A DNA stretch of 64,000 nucleotides from assembly GCF_002531935.1 (NCBI RefSeq), contig NZ_NWSV01000024.1:36879-100878 (forward strand), in the 5' to 3' direction. The translations under genes and the position numbers were made by a program. Under the pieces are notes generated by a model. It worked only from the letters and a program-made list of their open reading frames with translations. It did not search any database and was not told the DNA's origin. Below, piece by piece: positions 52,990-61,826 of the stretch. This DNA is from Rhizobium chutanense (GTDB lineage: Bacteria > Pseudomonadota > Alphaproteobacteria > Rhizobiales > Rhizobiaceae). Position 1 is the stretch's first letter, and the number at the start of each line of letters is the position of its first letter.

Positions 52990-53865
52990 ATGAGCGGTTC
53001 TCCCGAATATACACCCCCGAAGGTCTGGACCTGGAACAAGGCGAATGGCGGCCAGTTCGCCAGCATCAACCGCCCGATCGCCGGGCCGACGCATGACAAG
53101 GAGCTTCCGATCGGCCGTCATCCGCTGCAGCTCTATTCGCTCGGCACGCCGAACGGCCAGAAGGTCACGATCATGCTGGAGGAACTGCTGGCGCTCGGCC
53201 ATAGCGGTGCCGAATACGACGCCTGGCTGATCAGGATCGGCGATGGCGACCAGTTCGGCAGCGGCTTCGTCGCCGTCAATCCCAACTCGAAAATCCCGGC
53301 GCTGATGGACCGCAGCGGTCCGAAGCCGATCCGTGTCTTCGAATCCGGCGCCATCCTGACCTATCTCGCCGAAAAGTTCGGCGCCTTCCTGCCGACCGAG
53401 CCGGCCGCCCGCGCCGAATGCCTGTCCTGGCTGTTCTGGCAGATGGGAAGCGCGCCCTATCTCGGCGGCGGCTTCGGCCATTTCTACGCCTATGCGCCAA
53501 CGAAGATCGAATATGCGATCGACCGCTTCGCCATGGAGGTGAAGCGTCAGCTCGACGTACTCGATCGTCGCCTTGCCGAAAGCGAGTATCTGGCAGGCAG
53601 CGACTATACGATCGCCGATATTGCCGTCTGGCCCTGGTATGGCGGGTTGGTGAAGGGCTGGACATACGGTGCGGCCGAGTTCCTGCAGGTCGAGGACTAT
53701 AAGAACGTTCGGCGCTGGGCCGACGCCATTCACAACAGGCCGGCCGTGCAACGCGGCCGGATGGTCAACCGCCTCTCCGGCGAACCGTCGAGCCAGCTGC
53801 ACGAGCGCCATGACGCCAGCGACTTCGACACCCGGACGCAGGACAAGCTGGCGGCCGCCGAGTAG
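52990..53865 (+). CDS. yghU: glutathione S-transferase-like disulfide-bond oxidoreductase (YghU type)
   Basis: 291 residues, matching YghU length. Pattern: TPPKVWTWNKANGGQFASIN then RPIAGPTHDKELPIGRHPLQLYSLGTPNGQKVT at the N-terminus (unique YghU leader plus thioredoxin fold), NPNSKIPALMD and RVFESGAILTYLAEKFG for glutathione binding, and a helical C-terminal domain ending in a long tail. Reduces mixed or organic disulfides with glutathione. AGGAG lies nine bases before the ATG. Monocistronic, and ends at the hairpin 53902-53930. Confidence 0.88.
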   Translation: MSGSPEYTPPKVWTWNKANGGQFASINRPIAGPTHDKELPIGRHPLQLYSLGTPNGQKVTIMLEELLALGHSGAEYDAWLIRIGDGDQFGSGFVAVNPNSKIPALMDRSGPKPIRVFESGAILTYLAEKFGAFLPTEPAARAECLSWLFWQMGSAPYLGGGFGHFYAYAPTKIEYAIDRFAMEVKRQLDVLDRRLAESEYLAGSDYTIADIAVWPWYGGLVKGWTYGAAEFLQVEDYKNVRRWADAIHNRPAVQRGRMVNRLSGEPSSQLHERHDASDFDTRTQDKLAAAE

Positions 53866-53901
53866 GCAAGCGGCCTCAGCCACTTGCCGCAGCCATCAAT
53901 A

Positions 53902-53930
53902 GGCTCCGCCGCCGTGAAGGCGGCGGCGCC
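53902..53930. terminator. hairpin between convergent genes
   Basis: CCGCCGCC (53906-53913) and GGCGGCGG (53919-53926) with loop GTGAA, extended outward by GGC/GCC pairs past one mismatch, then TTT. Lies between the YghU gene and the binding-protein gene stop at 53949. Terminator-like. Confidence 0.6.
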
Positions 53931-53948
53931 TTTGCATACTGCCCGAAC

Positions 53949-55463
53949 TCAGTTCTTGACCGTGTCTTCGAGGAAGAAACGGCCGAGCGGGTTCTGGTAG
54001 AAATTCTCGATATTCTTGCGTGAGACGTTGATATAGGGGCTGTAATAGAGGTCGATCCAGTTGACGTCGTCCTTGGCCATCTTCTGCAGATCGACATACA
54101 TCTGTTCGCGCTTCTTCGGGTCGAGCTCGAGACGCGCCTTGGCCACCAGTTCCTTCACCGCCTCGTTCTTGTAATTGGTCGAGTAGTTGTTGTTGGAATC
54201 GTGGCCGAGCACGAAGGTGGTCTTCTGGTCCGGATCGAGAATGTCGTTGGTCCAGTAGTTGACCGAGACGTCGTAGTCGCCGGCAACGATCATGTCCCAT
54301 TCCTGGCTCGGATCGACCTTCTGCAGATTGGCGGTGATGCCGGCCTTCTGCAACTGCTGCTGGACCAGTACGGCCGTCTGTTCGTCGACTTCGTCGCCGG
54401 CGCGCACCAGGTAATTCAGCGTCAGGTCGGAGGCGCCGGCCGCCGCCAGCAACTCCTTTGCCTTCGCCGGATCATAAGGCCGCTGCAGATTGTCGGCGTA
54501 ATAATAGAGCGCGCCCTTCGGAATGTAGGAATTGGCGACCGTACCCTGGCCGAAGGTGACGGTATCGACGATCGCCTTCTTGTCGATCGCCAGATCCAGC
54601 GCCTGGCGGACTTCCTTCTTGCCGAGTGCACCATGCGCATGGTTGATCAGCAGATGATCCTCGCGGGTCGAGGCGTCGATATCGACATTGAGGTTCGCAT
54701 CCTTCTTCAGCTCCTCGACGCGGGAGAAGGGCACGAAGAGCGCCGCATCCAGTTCGCCCGCCTGGACGTTCAGCATGCGGGTATTGTCGTCGGGCACCGA
54801 GATCCACTCGACCCCATCGAGCTTGACGCGGTCGGCCTGCCAGAAGTTCGGGTTCTTCTTGAGGATGACGCGGTCGCCGCGCCGCCATTCGTCGATCACG
54901 AAGGCGCCGGATGCGATCGGCTTCTCGCCATAGGCATCGGCGCCCAGCGTCTCCATGCCCTTCTTGGAGATAACAGAGGCATTGGGCAGCGCCAGCGTCG
55001 AGAGGAACGGCGCCGACTGGTTTTTGAGCTTGATCGTCAGCGTGCGCGCGTCGGTCGCCACCGCCGTGTCGATCACCTTGTAGGAATCGCTCCAGAGCGA
55101 GGCGGGGTCGTCACGGATACGCAGCAGGCTGTAGGCGGCATCCTCAGCCGTCAGCGGCGAACCATCGGAGAATTTCGCATCGCGAATCTTGAAGGTGTAG
55201 GTCAGACCGTCATCCGATGTGGTCCAGCTTTCGGCAAGGCCCGGCTCCAGTTTCGTGCCGGTCTTGTCGACGCGGATCAGCACGTCGTAGACGTTGGAGA
55301 ACACCCAGTTGTCGATGTTCTGCGCTGTCTTGATCGGATCGAATGTCGTCGAATCCTCGCGGCGGCCGATGGTGAGCACGCCAGCCGCCTCGGCATAGCT
55401 TGCGCTGAGCGTCAGGCCGGCGAGCAGGGCTGCGAGCCCGATTGATTTCCACCTGTTTGTCAT
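53949..55463 (-). CDS. peptide-type ABC importer substrate-binding protein, family 5
   Basis: 504 residues from the ATG at 55463, with AAGGGAA nine bases upstream. The Sec signal MTNRWKSIGLAALLAGLTLS ends near YAEA/AG. SBP_bac_5 landmarks: LTIGRREDSTTFDPIKTAQN, GLAESWTTSDDGLTYTFKIRDAKFSDGSPLTAEDA, and VRQALDLAIDKKAIVDTVTFGQG. Periplasmic receptor for the permeases and double ATPase upstream. In the PipR-type context its ligand is expected to be a peptide-like or ethanolamine-derived plant compound (inference from neighbours). Confidence 0.9.
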   Translation of the reverse strand: MTNRWKSIGLAALLAGLTLSASYAEAAGVLTIGRREDSTTFDPIKTAQNIDNWVFSNVYDVLIRVDKTGTKLEPGLAESWTTSDDGLTYTFKIRDAKFSDGSPLTAEDAAYSLLRIRDDPASLWSDSYKVIDTAVATDARTLTIKLKNQSAPFLSTLALPNASVISKKGMETLGADAYGEKPIASGAFVIDEWRRGDRVILKKNPNFWQADRVKLDGVEWISVPDDNTRMLNVQAGELDAALFVPFSRVEELKKDANLNVDIDASTREDHLLINHAHGALGKKEVRQALDLAIDKKAIVDTVTFGQGTVANSYIPKGALYYYADNLQRPYDPAKAKELLAAAGASDLTLNYLVRAGDEVDEQTAVLVQQQLQKAGITANLQKVDPSQEWDMIVAGDYDVSVNYWTNDILDPDQKTTFVLGHDSNNNYSTNYKNEAVKELVAKARLELDPKKREQMYVDLQKMAKDDVNWIDLYYSPYINVSRKNIENFYQNPLGRFFLEDTVKN

Positions 55464-55482
55464 GAATTCGTTCCCTTCGTTG

Positions 55483-57192
55483 TTATGGCATGCGTTTGAT
55501 GGGCTGGATCGGCATTGATTGCAGTTCGTCCTTGCGCTCGGCACCTTGCAGCAGCGGCTTGTCAGGATCGATGTCGGGAATGGCTGCGATCAGCGCCGCC
55601 GTATAAGGATGCCTCGGCCGCGCGAAAACCTCTTCGGAGCGGCCTTCTTCGACGATCTCGCCGCGATACATCACGACGACGCGTTCGCAGAGATTGCGGA
55701 CGATCGCCAGATCATGAGCGATGAACAGCAGCGTTAGGTTCATCTTCGCCGTGAGCTCGCGAAAAAGTTCGATGATCTGCGCCTGAATGGTGACGTCGAG
55801 GGCGGCTACGCATTCGTCGGCGATAACAAGCTTCGGATCGACGGCGAGCGCGCGGGCGATGCCGGCGCGCTGGCACTGGCCGCCGCTCATGCTGCGCGGC
55901 TTGCGGCAGGAAAATTCGCGTTCGAGCCCGACGAGATCGAGCAGCGTGTCGATCCGCGCCGGGATATCTGATTTGGCGACCTTGCCCTGCACCTTCAGCA
56001 CCTCGGCCAGCATCTGCCCGATCGTCAGCCGCGGATTGAGCGCATTGTAGGGGTCCTGGAACACCATCGCCGTCTCGCGCCTGAGCTTTGCCAGGCCCGC
56101 ACTCTTCTGCAGCGTCAGATCGACGCCGTCGAAGGTGACGTGGCCTTGGGAAAGCGGCGTGAGGCCGAGCACGGCGCGGGCAAGCGTGCTCTTGCCGCTG
56201 CCGGATTCGCCGACGATGCCGACCGTCTCGCCCGGCATGATCTGCAGGCTGACGCCGGCAACGGCGCTGACCGTCTTGGCGCCACCCTTGAGCAGGCTGC
56301 CGCCGGCCCTGAAACGCACATGCAGATCGTCGATTTCGAGCAACGGCTTCGCCGGCCGGCCGGCTTCGGCAATGTCGACCAGCGGCGGCGCTGTCTCGCC
56401 CGGCAGGGAAGGGTGGCTGTCGATCAGGTTGATCGTATAGGGATGCTGCGGCCGCGCCAGGATCGTCCGCTTCGGCCCCTCTTCGATCAGCTTGCCGCCG
56501 CGCAGCACGGCGATGCGGTCGCAGGTCTGGGCGACGATGCCGAGATCATGGGTGATCAGAATGATCGACAGGCCGCGCCGGTCGCGAATGTCGATCAACA
56601 GCCGCAGGATCTGTGCCTGGATGGTCACGTCGAGCGCCGTGGTCGGCTCGTCGGCGATCAGGATTTTCGGATTGCAGGACAGCGCCACGCCGATTATCGC
56701 CCGTTGCCGCATACCGCCGGAAAATTCGTGCGGATAGCTGTCGTACTGGCGGGCGGGATCGGGAAAGCCGACCTGGGCGAGAATATCCGTCGCCGCGGCG
56801 CGGGCCTCGCGGGCGCCGAGGCCCTGATGATAGCGGATGCCCTCGGCGATCTGGTCGCCGATCCGCATCACCGGATCGAGATGGCTGGTCGGGTTCTGGA
56901 AGATCATGCCGATCTCGCCGCCGCGTACCTTCAGCATCTCGCCATCGTCGACCCGCATGAGATCGCGCCCTTCGAGCAGCACGCTCCCGCTTTCGATCTT
57001 CAGCAGCGAGGAGGGCAGCAGGCGCACCAGCGAACGGCAGAACAGGCTCTTGCCGGAGCCGCTTTCGCCGACGAGGCCGAGGATCTCGCCCTTGCCGAGA
57101 TCGAGCGAGACGGCATCGAGAAGCGTGCGCGGGCCGGAATCGACATGCGCCCTGACAGTGAGATCGCGGACGGAGAGTACGGAGCCGCTCAT
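55483..57192 (-). CDS. double-NBD ABC importer ATPase, DppD-DppF fusion type
   Basis: 569 residues: two fused ATPase domains. First: Walker A GESGSGKSLFCRSLV, signature FSGGMRQRAIIGVALS, Walker B ILIADEPTTALDV. Second: Walker A GESGSGKSTLARAVL, signature MSGGQCQRAGIARALA (Cys replaces the usual Arg), Walker B LVIADECVAALDV (Cys replaces Pro). A proline-rich linker near residue 265-285 joins them. Powers the permease pair encoded upstream. Fusion ATPases of this kind are common in GsiA/DdpDF-like peptide importers. Confidence 0.92.
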   Translation of the reverse strand: MSGSVLSVRDLTVRAHVDSGPRTLLDAVSLDLGKGEILGLVGESGSGKSLFCRSLVRLLPSSLLKIESGSVLLEGRDLMRVDDGEMLKVRGGEIGMIFQNPTSHLDPVMRIGDQIAEGIRYHQGLGAREARAAATDILAQVGFPDPARQYDSYPHEFSGGMRQRAIIGVALSCNPKILIADEPTTALDVTIQAQILRLLIDIRDRRGLSIILITHDLGIVAQTCDRIAVLRGGKLIEEGPKRTILARPQHPYTINLIDSHPSLPGETAPPLVDIAEAGRPAKPLLEIDDLHVRFRAGGSLLKGGAKTVSAVAGVSLQIMPGETVGIVGESGSGKSTLARAVLGLTPLSQGHVTFDGVDLTLQKSAGLAKLRRETAMVFQDPYNALNPRLTIGQMLAEVLKVQGKVAKSDIPARIDTLLDLVGLEREFSCRKPRSMSGGQCQRAGIARALAVDPKLVIADECVAALDVTIQAQIIELFRELTAKMNLTLLFIAHDLAIVRNLCERVVVMYRGEIVEEGRSEEVFARPRHPYTAALIAAIPDIDPDKPLLQGAERKDELQSMPIQPIKRMP

Positions 57193-58040
57193 TCATGCAC
57201 CCCCAGCAGCTCGCCCAGCGCATCGCCCAGCATGCTGAAGCCGAAGGCCAGGCAGACGATGGAGAGGCCGGGAAACAGCGTGATCCACCAGGCGGTGGTG
57301 ATGAAGCTCTGCCCTTCGGCGACCATGACGCCCCATTCGGCGATCGGCGGCTGGACGCCGAGGCCAAGATAGCTGACGGCGGCACCGCTGAGCAGCACCA
57401 GCGTCGCATCCGACATCGAAAAGACGATCGAACCGGCGATTGCGTTCGGCAGCAGGTGGCGGAACATGATGCGCCGGCGGCTGAAGCCGAGGCTGACGGC
57501 GGCAACGGCATAGTCGCTACCCTTCAGCACCAGCATCTGCGCCCGGATCAGCCTGGCATAGGAGACCCAGCCGACCAGCGCCATGGCGATATAGAAGCTG
57601 CCGAGGCCCGGGCCGAGGATTGCGATGATCGACAGCATCAGCACCAGGAAGGGGAAGGCGAGAATGATATCGACGAGGCGCATGAACAGCGCATCGACGA
57701 TGCCGCCGAAGAAGCCGGCGATCGTGCCCACGGTGGTGCCGATCAGGAAGGGGAAGATGACGCCGATCAGCGCCATCTGCAGGTCGAGGCGCGCCCCCCA
57801 GATGACGCGGGAGAGAATATCGCGGCCGAAATTGTCGGTGCCGAAGGGATGCAGCAGCGAAGGCGCCTGCAGCCGCACCTCGGCATTCTGCAGGATCGGG
57901 TCGTATGGCGCGATCACGGGCGCGCCAAGCGCCAGCAGGACGAAGAACAGCAGCAGGCCGGCACCGACGGCAAGCATCGGCCGCCGGCCGAAGAACCGGC
58001 GCCAACCGAGGGATGTGGGAACAGTCGCCTCGATGCTCAT
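57189..58040 (-). CDS. ABC importer permease, DppC-like
   Basis: 283 residues from the ATG at 58040 (four-base overlap with the DppB-like stop). The N-terminal membrane segment VGAGLLLFFVLLALGAPVIA is followed by HPFGTDNFGRDILSRVIWGARLDL, the DppC signature, and five more hydrophobic segments. The EAA-type loop is KGSDYAVAAVSLGFSRRRIMFRHLLPNA. Overlaps the ATPase gene start by four bases. Inner-membrane channel. Confidence 0.92.
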   Translation of the reverse strand: MSIEATVPTSLGWRRFFGRRPMLAVGAGLLLFFVLLALGAPVIAPYDPILQNAEVRLQAPSLLHPFGTDNFGRDILSRVIWGARLDLQMALIGVIFPFLIGTTVGTIAGFFGGIVDALFMRLVDIILAFPFLVLMLSIIAILGPGLGSFYIAMALVGWVSYARLIRAQMLVLKGSDYAVAAVSLGFSRRRIMFRHLLPNAIAGSIVFSMSDATLVLLSGAAVSYLGLGVQPPIAEWGVMVAEGQSFITTAWWITLFPGLSIVCLAFGFSMLGDALGELLGVHE

Positions 58041-58975
58041 AGCCTCACCCTCGGATCGACGGCGACGGTGACGATGTCGGCGATGAAGTTGATGAGCACG
58101 GTGGCGCAGGCAAAGACCATGGCGACACCCTGTACGACCATGTAATCGCGCGAGAAGATCGCCCGGACGAGCAGCTGCCCCATGCCGGGCAGCGCAAAGA
58201 CGGTCTCGACCACCACCGTGCCGCCGATCAGCCAGCCGATGTTGACGGCAAGCAGGTTGATCGTCGGCACCAGCGAATTCGGCAGCACGTGCCGCCAGAA
58301 GACGATGCCTTCGGGCATGCCGCGGGCGCGCGCCGCGGTCGCGACGTCCGATTTCAGCTGCTCGATCATCGCCGCCCGCAGGCTGCGCGTCAGCACGGTC
58401 GAGAGCGACAGCGCCACCGTCAGGCTCGGCAGCACGAGATGCGACAGCTTTTCGCCGATCGTCTCGCCGTAGCCCGAAACCGGCAGCATACCGAGTTCGA
58501 CGCTGAAGAGGATGATCAGCATCAGCCCCAGCCAGAAGGGCGGAAAGCCGATGCCGAAGGTCGAGACGATGCGCACCGCGTGGTCCGGCGCCCGGCCGGC
58601 ATTGCGGGCGGCGATCGCCGCCATCGGCACCGCGATCAGCACCGACAGCACGACGCTCGCGGCAACGAGCGCGAGCGTCGGCTCGATGCGTGTCGCGATC
58701 AGCTTCAGCACGTCGATCTTGTAAAGGATCGACTTGCCCATCTCGCCATTGGCGAGGTTCTTCAGGAAATAGACATATTGCAGCCACATCGGCTGATCGA
58801 GGCCGTATTGGGCGCGGATGCTGGCGAGCGCCGCCGGCGTGGCGCGCGTGCCGAGGATGTTGCGCGCGGGATCACCGGGGATCAGCCGGACCAGAATGAA
58901 GGTGATGACGCTGATGCCGAAAATCACGGGCAAGAACTGCAGCGGTCGCGTCAGAACGAATTTATAGCGATGCAT
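58037..58975 (-). CDS. ABC importer permease, DppB-like
   Basis: 312 residues. The first segment FLPVIFGISVITFILVRLIPGDPARNILG carries the DppB hallmark RLIPGDPA. A periplasmic loop (YGLDQPMWLQYVYFLKNLANGEMGKSILY) and five membrane segments follow. The EAA loop is KSDVATAARARGMPEGIVFWRHVLPNSL. Follows the peptidase gene by 51 bases on the same strand, so the peptidase and importer are one transcription unit. Confidence 0.92.
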   Translation of the reverse strand: MHRYKFVLTRPLQFLPVIFGISVITFILVRLIPGDPARNILGTRATPAALASIRAQYGLDQPMWLQYVYFLKNLANGEMGKSILYKIDVLKLIATRIEPTLALVAASVVLSVLIAVPMAAIAARNAGRAPDHAVRIVSTFGIGFPPFWLGLMLIILFSVELGMLPVSGYGETIGEKLSHLVLPSLTVALSLSTVLTRSLRAAMIEQLKSDVATAARARGMPEGIVFWRHVLPNSLVPTINLLAVNIGWLIGGTVVVETVFALPGMGQLLVRAIFSRDYMVVQGVAMVFACATVLINFIADIVTVAVDPRVRL

Positions 58976-59026
58976 GACGGCGGCCGCCCCTCTGTCTTCG
59001 TCCGATTTGAGCCGCTTTTGCTTGCA

Positions 59027-59917
59027 TCAGGCTGCCCTGTGCCGGTCGAGAAAATCGACGAGTGCCGGATAATAGTCCTGCGGGTTCTCATAGAAGGGCA
59101 TGTGGCTGGCATTGGCAAATAGCTTCAGCTCGGCATTCGGCAACGCAAGCTTCATCCTCAGCGCACAGGCCGGTGTCAGCTCGTCATGCTCTCCCACGGT
59201 GATGAGCACCGGCAGCGTCAGCCGCGGCAGATCGGGGATACGGTTCCAGTCCTTGAGGTTGCCGATATAGAGAAACTCGTTCGGCCCCTGCATCGTCGCG
59301 TAGGGCGCCATGTTCCAGTCGTCGAGCGAGCGGCGCACCGGCGCCGGCCATTCCGGCAGACGACAGACATGGCGGTAGTTGAGGATGGTGACGGCGGCGA
59401 GATATTCCGGGTGATTGTAGGTGCCCTGCGCCTCGTGCTTCTGCATCATCGAGACGGTTTCCGGACCAAGCGCCGCGCGCAGCCGTTCCAGTTCCGAAAT
59501 CAGATGCGGCATGTCGGCGACGGTATCCTCGAGGATCAGCGTCTTCAGGTTTTCGGGATAGGTCAGCGCATATTCGATCGCCAGCCACCCGCCCCAGGAG
59601 TGGCCGAGCATGTGGACCCTGCCGAGCCCCAGCGCCTTGCGCACCGTCTCGGTCTCCTCGACATAGCGGCCGATCGTCCAGAGCGAGAGATCGTCCGGCC
59701 GGTCGGAGGCACCGGTGCCGAGCTGGTCGAAGGCGACGACGCGGTAGCCCTTGTCGACGAGACAGGAATGCGCCTCGCGCAGGTAATCGCAAGGAAGGCC
59801 CGGCCCGCCGTTCAGGCAGAAAACCGTCTCGCTGCCGGCGCCGAAGCTGTAGGCGACGACGCGATAGCCATCGACATCGATCTCGAATCGCGCGTCCGGC
59901 TGCATTTCACGCCACAT
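59027..59917 (-). CDS. proline-iminopeptidase-family hydrolase (PipA-like)
   Basis: 296 residues, typical length for peptidase family S33. HGGPG-equivalent oxyanion motif NGGPG at 36-40, VAFDQLGTGASDRP, nucleophile elbow GHSWGG with Ser107, acid Asp245 in VGEHDELTP, catalytic His272 in SHMPFYENP. Cytoplasmic (no signal peptide); cleaves an N-terminal residue, often proline, or an amino-acid amide. It is the first gene of the operon leading into the peptide importer and is divergent from a LuxR solo gene. In PipR/XccR/OryR-type systems exactly such a pip gene is the target of the LuxR protein. Confidence 0.88.
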   Translation of the reverse strand: MWREMQPDARFEIDVDGYRVVAYSFGAGSETVFCLNGGPGLPCDYLREAHSCLVDKGYRVVAFDQLGTGASDRPDDLSLWTIGRYVEETETVRKALGLGRVHMLGHSWGGWLAIEYALTYPENLKTLILEDTVADMPHLISELERLRAALGPETVSMMQKHEAQGTYNHPEYLAAVTILNYRHVCRLPEWPAPVRRSLDDWNMAPYATMQGPNEFLYIGNLKDWNRIPDLPRLTLPVLITVGEHDELTPACALRMKLALPNAELKLFANASHMPFYENPQDYYPALVDFLDRHRAA

Positions 59918-60044
59918 TGATCACTCCGGCAGAAGGTTTCACTTGCTCAATATTTGGGCGTGGTTAATTTTTAGCGTAAATCGCGTTCCGTGCCAGCTAT
60001 AAGAAGTGATAGGGTGGGACGCCACGCCGAAACCGGAGCCGCCC

Positions 60045-60842
60045 ATGCTTGACGACATCGGAACGATCAGACGCCAGTTCACGGCGCATGAAACGCTGGA
60101 CGGCCGGATCGACCAGGCCTTCGAGGCGATGAAGCAGATCGGCTTCGAGGCGCTGATCTACGATTATACGCCGGTACCCTACGACCTCGACGGCGCGATC
60201 ATGATCCCGTCGCTGCTGAAGCTCAGGAATATCTCCGACGATATGCACGACTATTGGTTCGACCGCGGCTATTTCCGTATCGATCCGGTGCAGCAGGTGG
60301 CGCTGCGCAGCACGGCGCCGTTCTTCTGGAACTACGACGCCGATGCCGACACGCTGATCAAGCGCTTCATGAGCGACGACACGGCGCCGGTGGCGCGCTA
60401 CCTCAACGAACGCGACATGTCGACCGGCGTCACCGTGCCGGTCCATATGCCGCGCGGCGACTATGCGACCGTCACCGGCATCCGCTTCGGCCGGAACGAC
60501 GATTTCGAGCGGCATGCGCTGCGTTATATCGCCGACTTCAACCTGCTCGCCCATGTCTTCCACGAAACCGCTTATTCGCTTTTCGACACGACGGCGAAGA
60601 GTGTCGGCACGGTCCGCCTGACCGAACGCGAACGCGAGTGCCTGCGCCATTCCGCCGAAGGTTATTCGGCCAAGGAAATCTCCCGCATCATCGGCCGTTC
60701 GGTGCCGACCGTGGTGATGCATCTGAACGCCGCTTCAAAGAAACTCGGCGCCCGCAACCGCACCCAGGCCGTCGTGCGCGCCACGCATTACCGCCTGCTC
60801 GAAGACCGGCCGAGCCATGCCTGGCCACCCTATAACTTGTGA
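60045..60842 (+). CDS. LuxR-family solo regulator of the plant-compound-responsive (PAB/PipR) type
   Basis: 265 residues from the ATG at 60045 (GGAG upstream). N-terminal autoinducer-binding domain (residues ~10-165) and C-terminal GerE/LuxR helix-turn-helix (LTERERECLRHSAEGYSAKE to LGARNRTQAVVRA, ~190-250). With an offset of ten against TraR numbering: Asp80 (D70), Pro81 (P71) and Trp95 (W85) are kept, but Met67 replaces W57 and Trp71 replaces Y61. Those two substitutions mark the plant-associated-bacteria LuxR solos (OryR, XccR, PsoR, NesR, PipR), which do not answer acyl-homoserine lactones. No luxI-type gene in the window. Flanked by two peptidase genes and a peptide importer. Expected to activate the divergent operon. 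Confidence 0.93.
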   Translation: MLDDIGTIRRQFTAHETLDGRIDQAFEAMKQIGFEALIYDYTPVPYDLDGAIMIPSLLKLRNISDDMHDYWFDRGYFRIDPVQQVALRSTAPFFWNYDADADTLIKRFMSDDTAPVARYLNERDMSTGVTVPVHMPRGDYATVTGIRFGRNDDFERHALRYIADFNLLAHVFHETAYSLFDTTAKSVGTVRLTERERECLRHSAEGYSAKEISRIIGRSVPTVVMHLNAASKKLGARNRTQAVVRATHYRLLEDRPSHAWPPYNL

Positions 60843-60905
60843 TAGCTGCCTTCGCCGCTGCCGCCGCGTTATTGGTTTTCGACATGCCGAGAGATGGAGA
60901 CGCCG

Positions 60906-61808
60906 GTGGCCGAAATCGTGACCAACGAAGCCTATTTGCCCTTTCGCGACTATCGCACCTGGTATCGCATCACCGGTTCGCTGGACAGCGACAGGCTGCC
61001 GCTCGTCGTCGCCCATGGCGGGCCGGGCTGCACGCATGACTATGTCGATTCCTTCAAGGATATCGCCGCCCTCGACGGCCGCCCTGTCATCCATTACGAC
61101 CAGCTCGGCAACGGCAATTCCACCCGACTTCCGGAAAAGGGCCCGGATTTCTGGACGGTCGGCCTGTTTCTCGAAGAGCTGGACGCGCTGCTTGCCCATC
61201 TCGGCATCCAGCAACGCTATGCCTTCCTCGGCCAGTCATGGGGCGGCATGCTCGGCGCCGAACATGCGGTGCGCCGGCCGCCGGGCCTGAAGGCGCTTGT
61301 CATCGCCAACTCGCCGGCCAACATGCACACCTGGGTTTCGGAGGCGAACCGGCTGCGGCAGGAACTGCCGAAGGAGGTGCAGGGCACGCTGCTGAAGCAC
61401 GAGCTGGCGGGAAGCCTGACCGACCCGGACTATATCGCCGCCTCACGCGTCTTTTATGACCGCCATGTCTGCCGGGTGGCGCCATGGCCGGCTGAAGTGG
61501 CGCGGACCTTCGCGATCATGGACGAGGACAACACCGTGTACCGCAACATGAACGGCCCGACCGAATTTCACGTCATCGGCACGATGAAGGACTGGACGAT
61601 CGAGAACAGGCTCGACCGCATCGAAGCCCCGACGCTGCTGATCTCGGGAAAATACGACGAGGCGACCCCGCTGGTGGTCAGGCCCTACCTCGAACGGGTT
61701 CCCGGCTGCGAATGGGTGCTGTTCGAAAATTCCAGCCACATGCCGCATGTCGAGGAAAAGCAGCTTTGCCTGGCGACCGTTTCCACGTTCCTGTCACGGC
61801 ACGATTGA
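60906..61808 (+). CDS. proline-iminopeptidase-family hydrolase (second, AapA-like)
   Basis: 300 residues from a GTG at 60906, six bases after GGAG; the ATG at 60894 is in frame but overlaps that site. Family S33 features: HGGPGCTHDYVDSF at 37-50, YDQLGNGNSTRLP, nucleophile elbow GQSWGG with Ser111, acid Asp in SGKYDEATP, His in SSHMPHVEE. It differs from the first peptidase in the elbow (GQS rather than GHS) and in the cap domain, so specificity likely differs. L-amino-acid amidase or tripeptide peptidase activity is possible. 63 bases after the LuxR gene on the same strand, so likely co-transcribed with it. Confidence 0.88.
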   Translation: MAEIVTNEAYLPFRDYRTWYRITGSLDSDRLPLVVAHGGPGCTHDYVDSFKDIAALDGRPVIHYDQLGNGNSTRLPEKGPDFWTVGLFLEELDALLAHLGIQQRYAFLGQSWGGMLGAEHAVRRPPGLKALVIANSPANMHTWVSEANRLRQELPKEVQGTLLKHELAGSLTDPDYIAASRVFYDRHVCRVAPWPAEVARTFAIMDEDNTVYRNMNGPTEFHVIGTMKDWTIENRLDRIEAPTLLISGKYDEATPLVVRPYLERVPGCEWVLFENSSHMPHVEEKQLCLATVSTFLSRHD

Positions 61809-61826
61809 GAAGGCGCAGACGATGAC

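Noticed and set aside
59918..60044. Search for a lux-type box between the LuxR solo and the first peptidase
   Set aside because: No convincing 18-20 base dyad could be picked by eye; short symmetries such as GTGG-N4-CCAC are too weak to call.
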